The notes below the pieces were generated by a model. It saw only the letters and a program-made list of their open reading frames with translations. It did no database searches and was not told the origin of the DNA. A stretch of DNA of 64,000 bases, from the NCBI RefSeq assembly GCF_006974105.1, contig NZ_CP036282.1:3658001-3722000 (forward strand). Direction: 5' to 3'. The stretch's first letter is position 1. Each line of letters opens with the position of its first letter. Position numbers and translations under genes: made by a program. The stretch is from Rhodoferax aquaticus. Lineage in GTDB: Bacteria; Pseudomonadota; Gammaproteobacteria; Burkholderiales; Burkholderiaceae_C. Below, piece after piece: positions 35,582 through 46,021 of the stretch.

Positions 35582-36220
35582 TTAGTTGATTTCAGTGATG
35601 AAGTCCGCACGGGCACGGCGGACCTTCTTCAGACTCGCCAACCAGTCTTGGTCCGCCTGGCGGTAGCCCAGAGGCATGATGGCAGCGCTGCGCAAGCCGC
35701 GTGCTTTCAGGCCCAAGAGTTCGTCCAAAGCTTTGGGGTCAAAGCCTTCCATAGGGGTGCTGTCCACGCCTTCAAACGCAGCCGCAATCAGCGCGGCGCC
35801 CAAGCCAATGTAGGCTTGCTTGGCAGCGTGTTGGAAGTTCACCTCGGAGTCACGGCCAGGGTAGGCACCCAGCAAGAACTTGCGGTAGTTTTCCCAGCCT
35901 TCGTTGGTGGAGCCACGCTCGGAGTTGGTCAGGTCAAAAAAGGTGTTGATGCGCTCCGCGGTGTAGGTGTCCCACGCCGCAAACACCAAGAGGTGGGAGC
36001 AGTCCGTGATCTGGCCTTGGTTCATGGCAATGGGCTTGATTTGCTCACGCAGTGCCGCATTGCGGATCACGATGATTTCAAAGGGCTGCAGGCCGCTGGA
36101 AGTAGGCGCCAAACGCGCTGCTTCCAAAATCCGCTCCACCTTGTCTTGGGGGACCACTTGGCTAGGGTCAAACTTTTTGGTGGCATAGCGCCATTGCAGC
36201 TTTTGAATAACTTCTGACAT
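35582..36220 (-). CDS. NAD(P)H-dependent nitroreductase (NfsB-like)
   Basis: FMN-dependent oxidoreductase of 212 aa in the nitroreductase family. The N-terminal segment WRYATKKFDPSQ provides the FMN phosphate contacts, ARLAPTSSGLQPFEIIVI the isoalloxazine region near residue 35, and the C-terminal MPLGYRQADQDWLASLKKVRR matches the end of NfsB-type proteins. Such enzymes reduce quinones, flavins or nitro compounds; the natural substrate is unknown. The start at 36220 is the first Met of the conserved family N-terminus. It lies downstream of groEL on the same strand but a strong terminator separates them. Confidence 0.9.
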   Translation of the reverse strand: MSEVIQKLQWRYATKKFDPSQVVPQDKVERILEAARLAPTSSGLQPFEIIVIRNAALREQIKPIAMNQGQITDCSHLLVFAAWDTYTAERINTFFDLTNSERGSTNEGWENYRKFLLGAYPGRDSEVNFQHAAKQAYIGLGAALIAAAFEGVDSTPMEGFDPKALDELLGLKARGLRSAAIMPLGYRQADQDWLASLKKVRRARADFITEIN

Positions 36221-36248
36221 GTATTGCTTTCAGGTTGGTAAGAAATAA

Positions 36249-36284
36249 GAAGACCCCGCAAAGTCTAGGCTTTGCGGGGTCTTC
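36249..36284 (-). terminator. groEL terminator hairpin
   Basis: Perfect 15-bp stem, arms GAAGACCCCGCAAAG (36249-36263) and CTTTGCGGGGTCTTC (36270-36284), 6-base loop. On the minus strand it is followed by the T-rich TTATTTCTT, so it should end the groESL transcript; nfsB-like translation starts 30 bases further on. Confidence 0.85.
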
Positions 36285-36347
36285 AATGGGTTATGGTCGG
36301 AATTACCCGACGCAGCAAGAGGGCTTGCGCCCCCCAGCGGCTGGCAA

Positions 36348-38006
<1,659 letters not shown>

Positions 38007-38050
38007 CTAAGATATTTAAGTTAAATTGACTGCTAGCGCGCACAGATATT

Positions 38051-38080
38051 GCGCAACCAGCTATAAATTTGATAGTAATT
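38051..38080 (+). repeat. Interspersed ~30-bp repeat, copy E (groES-groEL spacer)
   Basis: Begins GCGCAACCAGCTA and ends TGATAGTAATT, preceded by CTAGCGCGCA and TATT as in copy D. It lies between groES and groEL, inside the operon transcript. Confidence 0.55.
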
Positions 38081-38083
38081 AGA

Positions 38084-38374
38084 TTACTTCTCGACCACTG
38101 CGAACAGGTCGTCTTCTTTCATGACCAACAGCTCATCGCCATCCACCTTGACGGTTTGGCCGCTGTACTTGCCGAACAAAACGCGGTCACCGATCTTCAC
38201 GGTCAACGCAGCGATTTCGCCCTTGTCATTGCGCTTGCCTGGGCCCACAGCCAAGACTTCACCTTGATCAGGCTTTTCAGCAGCGCTGTCAGGAATCACG
38301 ATGCCAGAGGCAGTTTTGGTTTCGTTTTCGACGCGCTTAACAATTACGCGATCTGCCAAAGGACGCAGTTTCAT
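38084..38374 (-). CDS. groS: Co-chaperonin GroES
   Basis: 10-kDa lid of the GroEL chamber, 96 aa, full length. [14 protein letters not shown] at the N-terminus, the mobile loop [16 protein letters not shown] near residue 16-31, and [18 protein letters not shown] near 62 are typical. AGGAG precedes the ATG. First gene of the operon, with a CIRCE element and promoter 86-140 bases upstream. Confidence 0.98.
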   Translation of the reverse strand: MKLRPLADRVIVKRVENETKTASGIVIPDSAAEKPDQGEVLAVGPGKRNDKGEIAALTVKIGDRVLFGKYSGQTVKVDGDELLVMKEDDLFAVVEK

Positions 38375-38459
38375 GAGGAATCTCCTAGGTTTTGAAACAG
38401 TGGAAAACTAGCGCCGACGTTCAACAACATCAGCACACATTCACTTGAGAAGCCAAGTG

Positions 38460-38486
38460 TTAGCACTCAACTCCTACGAGTGCTAA
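38460..38486. promoter_or_regulatory. CIRCE element, HrcA operator of groESL
   Basis: Perfect inverted repeat TTAGCACTC-N9-GAGTGCTAA, identical to the CIRCE consensus bound by the HrcA repressor. It begins within the -10 region of the groES promoter, so HrcA binding would block transcription under non-stress conditions. Confidence 0.96.
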
Positions 38487-38513
38487 TGATAAGGGTGTTT
38501 TCGCCAGTTTCAA
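38486..38513 (-). promoter_or_regulatory. groES sigma-70-type promoter
   Basis: On the minus strand TTGAAA (38508-38513) and TATCAT (38486-38491) are 16 bases apart, with the -10 box abutting CIRCE. The -35 also reads CTTGAAA, which resembles a heat-shock sigma-32 -35 box; a dual promoter is possible. Confidence 0.75.
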
Positions 38514-38544
38514 GGGGGTCAGTGGAAAGCCCCCCCTTTTTTCA

Positions 38545-38925
38545 GGTGTTGTTGTCGGCCGCGACCGCACCCAAGCGATTGCAGCGTGAGCTCACAGCCG
38601 CCCAGCCCAATCAGGTTTGGGGAACCGATATCCCCTACATACGAGCCTATGAGAGTTGGCTGGATTTGAGCGTCGTGATCGGCCTGCACTCACAAGCAGT
38701 CGTGGGCTGGCCAATGCAGTCCACCATGGCCACCAAACTGGTATTGGATGCGCTGATGATGGCGGCAGGGCGCAGACAGCCACAAACCCCTGTGATGATT
38801 CATTCAGATCAGGGCAGCCAGTTTGGCAGCGATGAGTTTCTACCATCGAGTCCGCAGGCACAGTCACCTCGACCCGTTGAGCCCGCTGGCATTCGAGCAA
38901 CTTCGAACCGACAGTTGAAATAGGC
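38545..38925 (+). pseudogene. IS3-family transposase orfB remnant
   Basis: Decayed fragment of an IS3-type integrase-core transposase. QPNQVWGTDIPYIRAYESWL, DLSVVIGLHSQAVVGW, LVLDALMMAAGRR and MIHSDQGSQFGSDEF match the DDE core. After GSDEF the frame shifts, and a different frame reads FYHRVRRHSHLDPLSPLAFE, the usual C-terminus, so an internal deletion has removed the region between. No start, orfA or left inverted repeat was recognised. Its 3' end touches the stop codon of hybrid kinase 1 and resembles the sequence at 63306-63410. Confidence 0.85.
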
Positions 38926-41802
38926 CTACGAAAGCGGGTCAAGTCTAATCCTACTCGGCCGTTCAATTTCAAGTGTTGGCAACGGCAAGCCGCTGGGGAA
39001 TGCAAAACGTACAGCCGTCAGAAGCGCCTCCAATGTTGCCGCTGCAGTCGCCAGACACTCATCGGTCGCTTTTGTCGTTCGTTTGGGATCTCTGAAAATG
39101 TCTTCCAGCTCTCTAACCACCTTTTCCAGCTGCTTAGCACCTAGGTATCCGGCGTGACTTTTGAGCGTATGTGCCTGATCTGCCGCGCTTGTGACGTCAT
39201 TCGAAGAAACAGCCTTGCTAATAGACTTTATGGCATTCGACTGGGTAGACACAAATGTAGCCAATGTCTTGAGATAGAGGCTTTGGTTATTGCCCATAAG
39301 CATTAGACCAGTCTTGAGGTCCAAGCCCTCGATTTGTTCGGGCATCGCCATATTCGGTAGCGCTGAAGTCTGTGCCATCTCGCTTGGGGATTTCAACTCT
39401 TCACCCAACGCTATCCAACGCAACAGAGTCCTCCAAAGCTGCGTTGGAGCAATCGGCTTAGTCAAGAAGTCATTCATCCCAGCAGCAAGACAACGCTCCT
39501 GGTCGACCTGCATCGCATTGGCCGTCATCGCCACAATGGGCAGGACCGCTGCGCTATAGTTCAGCCGAATCAGGCGAGCAGCAGTAACGCCATCCATGAC
39601 TGGCATCTGCATGTCCATCAAAATCAGATCGTAAGGAAGCTCTTCCAACACACGAGCCTCCACACAATTGACGGCCTTTTGGCCATCTTCGGCAAGATCC
39701 ACCACAAACCCCGCATCGGTAAGCAGTTCGTAGGCTACTTGCTGATTGAGTCTATTGTCTTCGACCAACAGAATCCGAGCACCGCAGATTTGCTGCAACG
39801 CAACTTCGAGTTCACCTGCTAGGTTTTGACTGTCGCTGCGGAATCCCATTGAAGGTAGCGACGCCGGCATCGCTTCGAAACTCACGATTGCTTCCTGGAG
39901 TGCGGCAATGCTCAATGGCCTAGCAAGAACCTGAACCATGCCCAAAGCATGCATAACCTTCGAATCTTCTGCTCGCTGGTCAGGCGCACTGATATATATG
40001 AGAGGTATGTACCGACCGGAAAGTGAACGAATAGCGTCGATATCTCGCAAAACGCCTGGTTGCGACATTGGCCAATCCGTGATCACGAAATCAATGGAAC
40101 TAACCCGGACGTTGGCCGGTTGAATGGCATCCAAAATGCCCTGCCTTGTACTCGCAATTTCTGGAATTAACCCCAAGTCCTCGCACATTGCACATAAATT
40201 CAGAGTCGAGTGCACATCGTCGCTGATGACCAGTACCCCCTTGCCGCGCATGCCCATACCGACCGCAAACGCCCCTCTTTTGTCGGCTGAAGCCTTGCCT
40301 AGCCGTACGGTAAACCAAAACGTTGATCCACATGCCAATGTGCTATTGACGCCTACTTTCCCTCCCATTTCCTCCGCCAAACTCTTGCTGATAGCCAGTC
40401 CCAGACCGGTACCTCCGAACTGTCGAGTAATAGAACTGTCGGCTTGACTGAAGTTATGAAATAGGTTTGCAATCTGCGCCTCGCTCAATCCAATGCCTGT
40501 GTCGCGAACCTCAAAGCGAAGAAAGATATCAAAGTCAGTCTGCTCGATTACATTCAAATTAATGCACACCTGCCCCTGGAAAGTAAACTTTATAGCATTC
40601 CCAGCAAAATTAATAAGTATTTGGCGAAGCCGAAGCGGATCACCCACCATGATTCGAGGGACATCCCGATTGATATCGACAATTAACTTAAGACCCTTTG
40701 CTTCCGCCTTCTGAGCAATCAGGTTTACCACATAGCCGAGCACCTCATTGATCTCAAAAGGCACGTGATCAATACGAAGCTTACCCGCATCGATCTTGGA
40801 CATATCCAGTACATCGTTAATTATTCCGAGCAGATGCTCGCCTGAACCTCTAATTTTCTCCAAATAATCATGAACCCGTGTGGGCATCTCGTTTTTAAGC
40901 GCCAGCGCAGATAACCCAATGATGGCATTCATTGGGGTACGCATTTCATGGCTCATATTGGCCAAAAACAAACCCTTTGCCGCAGCGGATTCGTCAGCCT
41001 TTCTCCGAGCCATTTCCAGATCTTCACGGCTGCGATGCCCCTCCTCCAGCGAATGTGCCAATATATAGTTAATTTCCTTATGGAAACTACGAAATAAAGC
41101 GAATTGCTCGCAAAGTGACTTATAACGCCATGCGATAGACTTTAACTCCTGATCATCAAATGGCAGCTCATCCTTATGTCGTAAACGAGCTATTTTTTCT
41201 TCAATTTCATTGTGCGCCAAGCGCGGGTTCAACTTGAATTTCACACGCACTGTAAACCTATTCAGGAACGGATTACGCCCAAACACCTTAGGCTTCCAGT
41301 CTACTGAAACATAGTCTATGTCGCGAAACATATTACACCCAGCATAAATCACTCCGGTAATAAACTCCGGGCGAAGTGGCATGACCATGTCGTAAAGAGC
41401 ATGTCCACTTACTTTATCCAATGAAAGCAATGAGCACCATCCAACATCATTTAAATCAGCGCCACGCACATAATTGTTATAGTCATTGGGTCCGCGTCTG
41501 CTAATCCAATCAATAAACGAAGTCGCGGATGAATTGTCTTTGCCACTTGTAGGCCATACGTTAAGCAAGTTGGCGCCAGCCTCAAAGAGAATGTTTTCTG
41601 AAGATTCCGGCAAGGCAAAATCAATTCTTCTGATCAACTCCAGAAATTGATCATAGGGATACCAATGCGAAACATCAATTTCACCCACTTCAAGCAGCAT
41701 TTCACCCTTTGGCAAAACAGAAAGATTAAGAAACGCCTGCTTAATTCCAAAAAGAAAGACGCCAGACACTTCGCATTGAGAATATTTTGACAAATCAGAC
41801 AT
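38926..41802 (-). CDS. Hybrid sensor histidine kinase 1 (unknown sensor - HisKA - HATPase - REC - REC - HPt)
   Basis: A 958-aa soluble phosphorelay kinase with no transmembrane segment. Residues ~1-200 are an unrecognised sensory domain ([17 protein letters not shown] and [15 protein letters not shown] recall V4R/DUF2378-type folds, weakly). A helical linker precedes the H-box [14 protein letters not shown] with His near 284; the ATPase has [15 protein letters not shown] and GGTGLGLAI. Receiver 1 (~525-645) keeps its acidic residues but has ARPL where the conserved TKP lysine should be; receiver 2 (~670-790, [13 protein letters not shown], Asp near 728) looks intact. HPt has [13 protein letters not shown] near 878. 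The kinase-to-HPt part is closely similar to hybrid kinase 2 at 46022-49309. It is the last gene of a leftward signalling cluster and its 3' end abuts an IS remnant. Confidence 0.88.
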   Translation of the reverse strand: MSDLSKYSQCEVSGVFLFGIKQAFLNLSVLPKGEMLLEVGEIDVSHWYPYDQFLELIRRIDFALPESSENILFEAGANLLNVWPTSGKDNSSATSFIDWISRRGPNDYNNYVRGADLNDVGWCSLLSLDKVSGHALYDMVMPLRPEFITGVIYAGCNMFRDIDYVSVDWKPKVFGRNPFLNRFTVRVKFKLNPRLAHNEIEEKIARLRHKDELPFDDQELKSIAWRYKSLCEQFALFRSFHKEINYILAHSLEEGHRSREDLEMARRKADESAAAKGLFLANMSHEMRTPMNAIIGLSALALKNEMPTRVHDYLEKIRGSGEHLLGIINDVLDMSKIDAGKLRIDHVPFEINEVLGYVVNLIAQKAEAKGLKLIVDINRDVPRIMVGDPLRLRQILINFAGNAIKFTFQGQVCINLNVIEQTDFDIFLRFEVRDTGIGLSEAQIANLFHNFSQADSSITRQFGGTGLGLAISKSLAEEMGGKVGVNSTLACGSTFWFTVRLGKASADKRGAFAVGMGMRGKGVLVISDDVHSTLNLCAMCEDLGLIPEIASTRQGILDAIQPANVRVSSIDFVITDWPMSQPGVLRDIDAIRSLSGRYIPLIYISAPDQRAEDSKVMHALGMVQVLARPLSIAALQEAIVSFEAMPASLPSMGFRSDSQNLAGELEVALQQICGARILLVEDNRLNQQVAYELLTDAGFVVDLAEDGQKAVNCVEARVLEELPYDLILMDMQMPVMDGVTAARLIRLNYSAAVLPIVAMTANAMQVDQERCLAAGMNDFLTKPIAPTQLWRTLLRWIALGEELKSPSEMAQTSALPNMAMPEQIEGLDLKTGLMLMGNNQSLYLKTLATFVSTQSNAIKSISKAVSSNDVTSAADQAHTLKSHAGYLGAKQLEKVVRELEDIFRDPKRTTKATDECLATAAATLEALLTAVRFAFPSGLPLPTLEIERPSRIRLDPLS

Positions 41803-42495
41803 AACTAGGAACCTTGCTTCTTCGAAAGTTGATACCCCACAAAAAATCTCTAATCAAACGACCAAGAGAGCCACAACTCCTAAAAATACAAATGCGATTA
41901 ACTCAAACACCCTAGCGCAGGAACATAATATGGAAAATCATCAAAATTGCAAGGCTCAATTTAAGGCCTCTCAAACAATAAATGCCGAATGCGAAATTAA
42001 AAAATCCAATACGGCGCCATTCCATTTGAGAAAATCAACACGTGATTTTTGCTTTCGACCACTTTTTGCCGAGTTAAACATGAAGCATCTTTGCTACTTG
42101 GACGCGGCCATCCGCCTATGATTTCTTAAGCTAAAATCAAAAAAAGCTTCGAGCAAAGGGTGGAATCCAAATTGCAACCGCCCCTGCCATGGCATGAATT
42201 CATGAAGGCATGCACTGACAAACGCTCAACCAAATAGTACGCAGAGATTACATCAAAAAAATGCACGACAAAATTGAATACATGAAAACATTCAATTCTG
42301 TGCTGGACAACTATGTTTTGTGGAAATACCGATGAATGGAATGCTTCAATATCCAGCGCAAATCATAAACCACCAAATATTTCACTTTTCCCGCAATAAG
42401 GTGCTTGACCTCGTGATTTCACCGCTATCAATTAATCGACTTTTTGACATGTGATTTAACTCGATTGGAAAATAGTTGATTCACATTGCAATCAG
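41803..42495. other. AT-rich gap between hybrid kinase 1 and HD-GYP gene
   Basis: About 690 bases without a convincing gene. A 63-codon frame at 41930-42121 (+) has AGGA seven bases before its ATG but no family resemblance, so it is only a possible small gene. The promoter of hybrid kinase 1 is presumably here. No repeats or hairpins of note were seen. Confidence 0.5.
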
Positions 42496-43584
42496 TCATT
42501 CATCAGAAAAGCGTTCAGCAATCAAGCGAAATTCATTTTTTATTTTCGAAAAAGCAGAAACGATAAGTGGGTCGAAATGGGAGCCAGCTCCCTCAATGAT
42601 AACTTCTGACGCAAGATCATGTTGCATTGGCGGCCTGTACACTCTTCCCGTAGTCAGGGCATCATAAACATCAGCAACCGCCATAATTCGAGCTGAGAGT
42701 GGAATTTCCTCGCCGCGCAATCCGTGCGGATAGCCACTGCCGTCCCACTTCTCTTGATGACTTAGAGCGATTTCTTTGGCGGTAGTGAGAGCCCCCCCCT
42801 CTATTCCCAAAGAAATTTCTGCGAGTTCTATCGCATCTCGTCCAAGCATCGTGTGTGTCTTCATTATGGCGAACTCATCGGAGTCAAGCTCACCAGGTTT
42901 TAATAAAATCTGATGTGGGATTCTAAACATTCCAATATCATGAAGCGCGGCCGACTTTATATATACGTTGATTGTAAAATCATCCAACTGCGCCTTATAG
43001 CTAGAATGTTTACTAAGCTCCAAGGATAGTAGTTTAACGTAATGCTGTGCTCGTAGCATGTGCCCACTGGTTTCATTGGCGCGTGTTTCCACCAATGAAG
43101 CCATAACTTGTAGAGCCACATCTTGAATACTACCTAACTCTTTTACTCGCTTATCGAACTCTTTCTCAAGAGAATTCGCTCTATTGGAAAGCGAATCGAC
43201 ATACATCTTGGCCTCCAAGTGGGTCTTGACTTGGGCCAGAAGCAAATCAGGACCCACAGGTTTTATAAGGAAGTCTGTACCACCAACCTCAAGGCCTCTC
43301 TTTTTGTCTTCATCCGATGATTTGCCAGTGAGGAAAATAATTGGAACATGCCGAAGTTCAGCCTTTTCTCGCAGACGTTTACAAACTTCGTACCCATTTA
43401 CTCCTGGCATTACTACATCCAAAAGAATGAGGTCTGGACAACTGCCTATCTCAACTCGCTTCAGAGCAGCCTCACCACTTGTTGCAATATTTATATCGTA
43501 CTCATCTTTTAGGAATTCGTAAAATATTCTCAATGTCTGAATAGTGTCGTCAACGATTAGAATATTTTTCTTCGCGTGGTTCAT
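42496..43584 (-). CDS. Response regulator with HD-GYP domain (c-di-GMP phosphodiesterase)
   Basis: A 362-aa RpfG-like protein. Residues 1-120 are a receiver (ILIVDDTIQT, phospho-Asp in LILLDVVMPGVNG near 53, FLTGKS and LIKPV). Residues ~165-345 are HD-GYP: SAALHDIGMFRIP carries the HD pair, IMKTHTMLGRDAIE and ALSHQEKWDGSGYPHGLRG the GYP motif, and ARIMAVADVYDALTTGRVYR follows. All expected metal-ligand motifs are present, so c-di-GMP hydrolysis is likely. It is 85 bases downstream of an OmpR-type regulator on the same strand and may be an output of the neighbouring kinases. The ATG follows a T/A-rich leader without a strong ribosome site. Confidence 0.92.
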   Translation of the reverse strand: MNHAKKNILIVDDTIQTLRIFYEFLKDEYDINIATSGEAALKRVEIGSCPDLILLDVVMPGVNGYEVCKRLREKAELRHVPIIFLTGKSSDEDKKRGLEVGGTDFLIKPVGPDLLLAQVKTHLEAKMYVDSLSNRANSLEKEFDKRVKELGSIQDVALQVMASLVETRANETSGHMLRAQHYVKLLSLELSKHSSYKAQLDDFTINVYIKSAALHDIGMFRIPHQILLKPGELDSDEFAIMKTHTMLGRDAIELAEISLGIEGGALTTAKEIALSHQEKWDGSGYPHGLRGEEIPLSARIMAVADVYDALTTGRVYRPPMQHDLASEVIIEGAGSHFDPLIVSAFSKIKNEFRLIAERFSDE

Positions 43585-43668
43585 ATTATTTATATTTAAC
43601 AGACTGAAGAATTCACTTCATCAACCCATAAATTACATCATTACAATAAAGTAGATCGCCCACCAACA

Positions 43669-44400
43669 TCAGCTACTTTTACCGATCCACTCAAGTCGAT
43701 AGCCCTCTCCATATACACTCGAGAGTTGCCATCCATAGGTCGGCGTTAGGTTCAATTTTTTTCGCAAAGTACTTATACATACATCTATCTTGCGAGATTC
43801 AACGGTAGATGAGTGCTGCCAAACGGCCTTTAGAAGCATTGTTCTGGTCAATAATCTTTCTGTGTTTTCGAGTAGAAAAAGTGCAAGCTCCATTTCTCGC
43901 TTGGTTAGAACAATTTTTACGTCATCAAAAAATATGGTCCGACTGCTGAAGTTGACGCACAAAGGTCCCCAACTCTTTTTTTGCCCACGGGTTGCCTGAC
44001 CACTCCGTCGCAAAAGTGCAGTAACTCGCGCAACAAGAATGGCCGCAGAGACCGGTTTTGTAATGTAATCATCTGCACCAATCGCGAGCATTGACAAGAC
44101 ATCATGTTCTTCTGCGCGGGATGTCACGAAAACTATCGGAAGATCACTACTTTTTCGAGATTCACGTATAGCACGCAACACATCTGGCCCCACTACGTCT
44201 GGAACCATCCAATCCAAAACACAAACAGCGTATTGCTGTCGTTGAATCGAGCGAATGCACTCCAAGCCGCTTTTAAACCAGTCAACAGCGAAACCAGCCT
44301 CAGTAAGAGCATTGATCAGAATATTCCCAACGATATCGTCATCTTCTAAAAATGCGACACGCACATGGGGGCTTGATGATGTATCTTTTAATGTATTCAT
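43669..44400 (-). CDS. OmpR-family response regulator
   Basis: A 243-aa two-component transcription factor. The receiver (residues ~12-130) has VAFLEDDDIVG, phospho-Asp in VCVLDWMVPDVVG near 60, VFVTSRAEE and ITKPVSA. The C-terminal winged helix (~150-240) has LTKREMELALFLLENTERLLT and KIDVCISTLRKKLNL, with wing YGEGYRLEW. No cognate kinase is directly adjacent except hybrid kinase 1, two genes downstream. The gene starts just beside the left edge of the IS1380 remnant at 44491, so its original upstream region may be lost. Confidence 0.92.
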   Translation of the reverse strand: MNTLKDTSSSPHVRVAFLEDDDIVGNILINALTEAGFAVDWFKSGLECIRSIQRQQYAVCVLDWMVPDVVGPDVLRAIRESRKSSDLPIVFVTSRAEEHDVLSMLAIGADDYITKPVSAAILVARVTALLRRSGQATRGQKKSWGPLCVNFSSRTIFFDDVKIVLTKREMELALFLLENTERLLTRTMLLKAVWQHSSTVESRKIDVCISTLRKKLNLTPTYGWQLSSVYGEGYRLEWIGKSS

Positions 44401-44490
44401 TTAAAAATTAATTACAAATAAAAGTCCAATGAACTTCAATCAGCATCCATTGCTTTAAGTAAAATACCGTGGAATTGCTGGAGGCGATAA

Positions 44491-45640
44491 CCTGAAACCG
44501 TGACGTGGGAGTTAAAATATGCTGGATTCCTCATTTAAATCAAAGACTGAAATCGCATTTTCATATTCACCCAGAAAGTGAGCGTGAACAGGGGCGACTT
44601 TGTAATCAATAACCTGCCCTAAAACCTCAAGGCATATGCCTGACTGGCTTTCATCGGCAAATACCTTAAGCGCGTCAAATTCAACGCATTGGCCGATGCA
44701 AAGTGCTCCGTGCGTTCTAGCGCTTTCAACAGCGGCATCCTCAAATTCTGTCTGCCCATCTTGTGTTTGGGCAAGAGCGCCTTCCACGCGATAGAGGGCT
44801 TTTGGAACCACACTTTCTTCACGCGTGCATTGAGTCTGGGGGGGCTTATATCCAGCCCGACTCTCGGTCAACGCGTGCACACTAATGCCGCCTCTTGGGT
44901 CCAGCTGGGTACCCTGATGAATGATTTGCTGCTGAACAGTCCTACGAATGGGCAGCCCATAGACTTTGGCTCCATCGAGTGTCGCCGCACCTCGGGTGAT
45001 ATGAATACCTTCGCCATGGACTACCGCGGCACTGTCAAGCAAACGGTGGGACGCACGCATGCAAGCGTGGTGGGCTATTGCCCGCGCCGCGCGGTGTGCC
45101 TTGGCAGCCTGGGCTACTACTTGGAGCTGGCACTGCGCCCGGGCGCGCAGCACCCGGCTTACGGGGGCGAATTTAACTTTGCGCTGACCTTGCCTTTGGC
45201 TGCACGCTGGGTGGATAGCGGGATGGCCGATGGGCCGGCGCACCACAAGGCTACGCATCGTCGCATCAAAAAAGCGATGCAGGAGTTGATGCTCAAGGCT
45301 GCGCGCACGAGCCATCACACTTGCCGCTGGGTCTTGGGCTTGCACAAGAGTGGCCCGGGCTTTGCGATGCGTGATCGCCATCAATGGCAACACGGCGCCG
45401 CGTAGCGGCTGTGTAACTTTCCACATCTTGCGCAGTTTGCAATCAACCTTGCTCCCCAACTGCCCGACAGACATAGCCACGCGCAAGACTTGCCTCAGAC
45501 GCAGCCATTTCCACGCCAGGTAGAGATGTGAGCACACTGAAACTGTAGCGGTGTTGATGCGGGGATACGGGTCCACGGTACTTTGCAAGGGTATTGAGCG
45601 AAACTAGGCTTGGCATTGCCCGGAAAACTGAGATCACATA
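44491..45640 (+). mobile_element. IS1380-family element, decayed copy 1
   Basis: Starts with CCTGAAACCGTGACGTGGGA and runs to ATCACATA at 45640. Both edges and long internal stretches match, in opposite orientation, the shorter copy at 56480-56836, which fixes the boundaries. The interior holds transposase fragments. Length about 1.15 kb is shorter than a full IS1380 element, so it is internally deleted. Confidence 0.75.
44689..45405 (+). pseudogene. IS1380-type transposase fragment
   Basis: Open frame of 238 codons with the IS1380 transposase core partly preserved: DMNTFAMDYRGTVKQTVGRT, then VVGYCPRRAVCLGSLGYYLE, LALRPGAQHPAYGGEFNFAL and the C-terminal RRIKKAMQELMLKAARTSHH. The N-terminal ~70 codons do not fit the family frame, and the true C-terminus is frameshifted, so no active enzyme is expected. 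Confidence 0.8.
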
Positions 45641-46021
45641 TTGGTGCCAACCCCCACCAACCTGTTGTCAACAGCTTGTATTTCTTCGTTTTCAAGCATT
45701 GTTTGCATTGTCTTACACTTGCAATTCAATGCCAAACAAATGTATGTTGTCATTTACATTGTGGGGCGATCAGCGAAATGCCTGAGTGGACTGAGCTCTT
45801 AGATTAGTCAAAACATGCGACCTGCGACTGCGCGTACCTCGTCCTAATTGATATAGGCTTTGGTGGGCTCCGGCCCATTCGTTCGACACCCACCTTAGGG
45901 CATTAACGATTAAGTCCCGAGCTGGGCCGACGAGTCGCCGAATGCACGGCTAAGGCGCCTGGACAAGGCCAACTGAATTTCGATGCTGTCTACTTGTCGT
46001 TTGCAATAAAGCACCGAGTCC
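45641..46021. other. Gap between IS1380 remnant and hybrid kinase 2
   Basis: About 380 bases with no gene that I can support; short frames only, no hairpin with a T-run recognised for the 3' end of kinase 2. Confidence 0.5.

Noticed and set aside
41930..42121. 63-codon frame with a fair ribosome site
   Set aside because: No family resemblance or hydrophobic signature; it is mentioned only as a possible small gene in the gap entry.
44512..45588. 358-codon minus-strand frame through the IS1380 remnant
   Set aside because: Antisense to recognisable IS1380 transposase segments on the plus strand.
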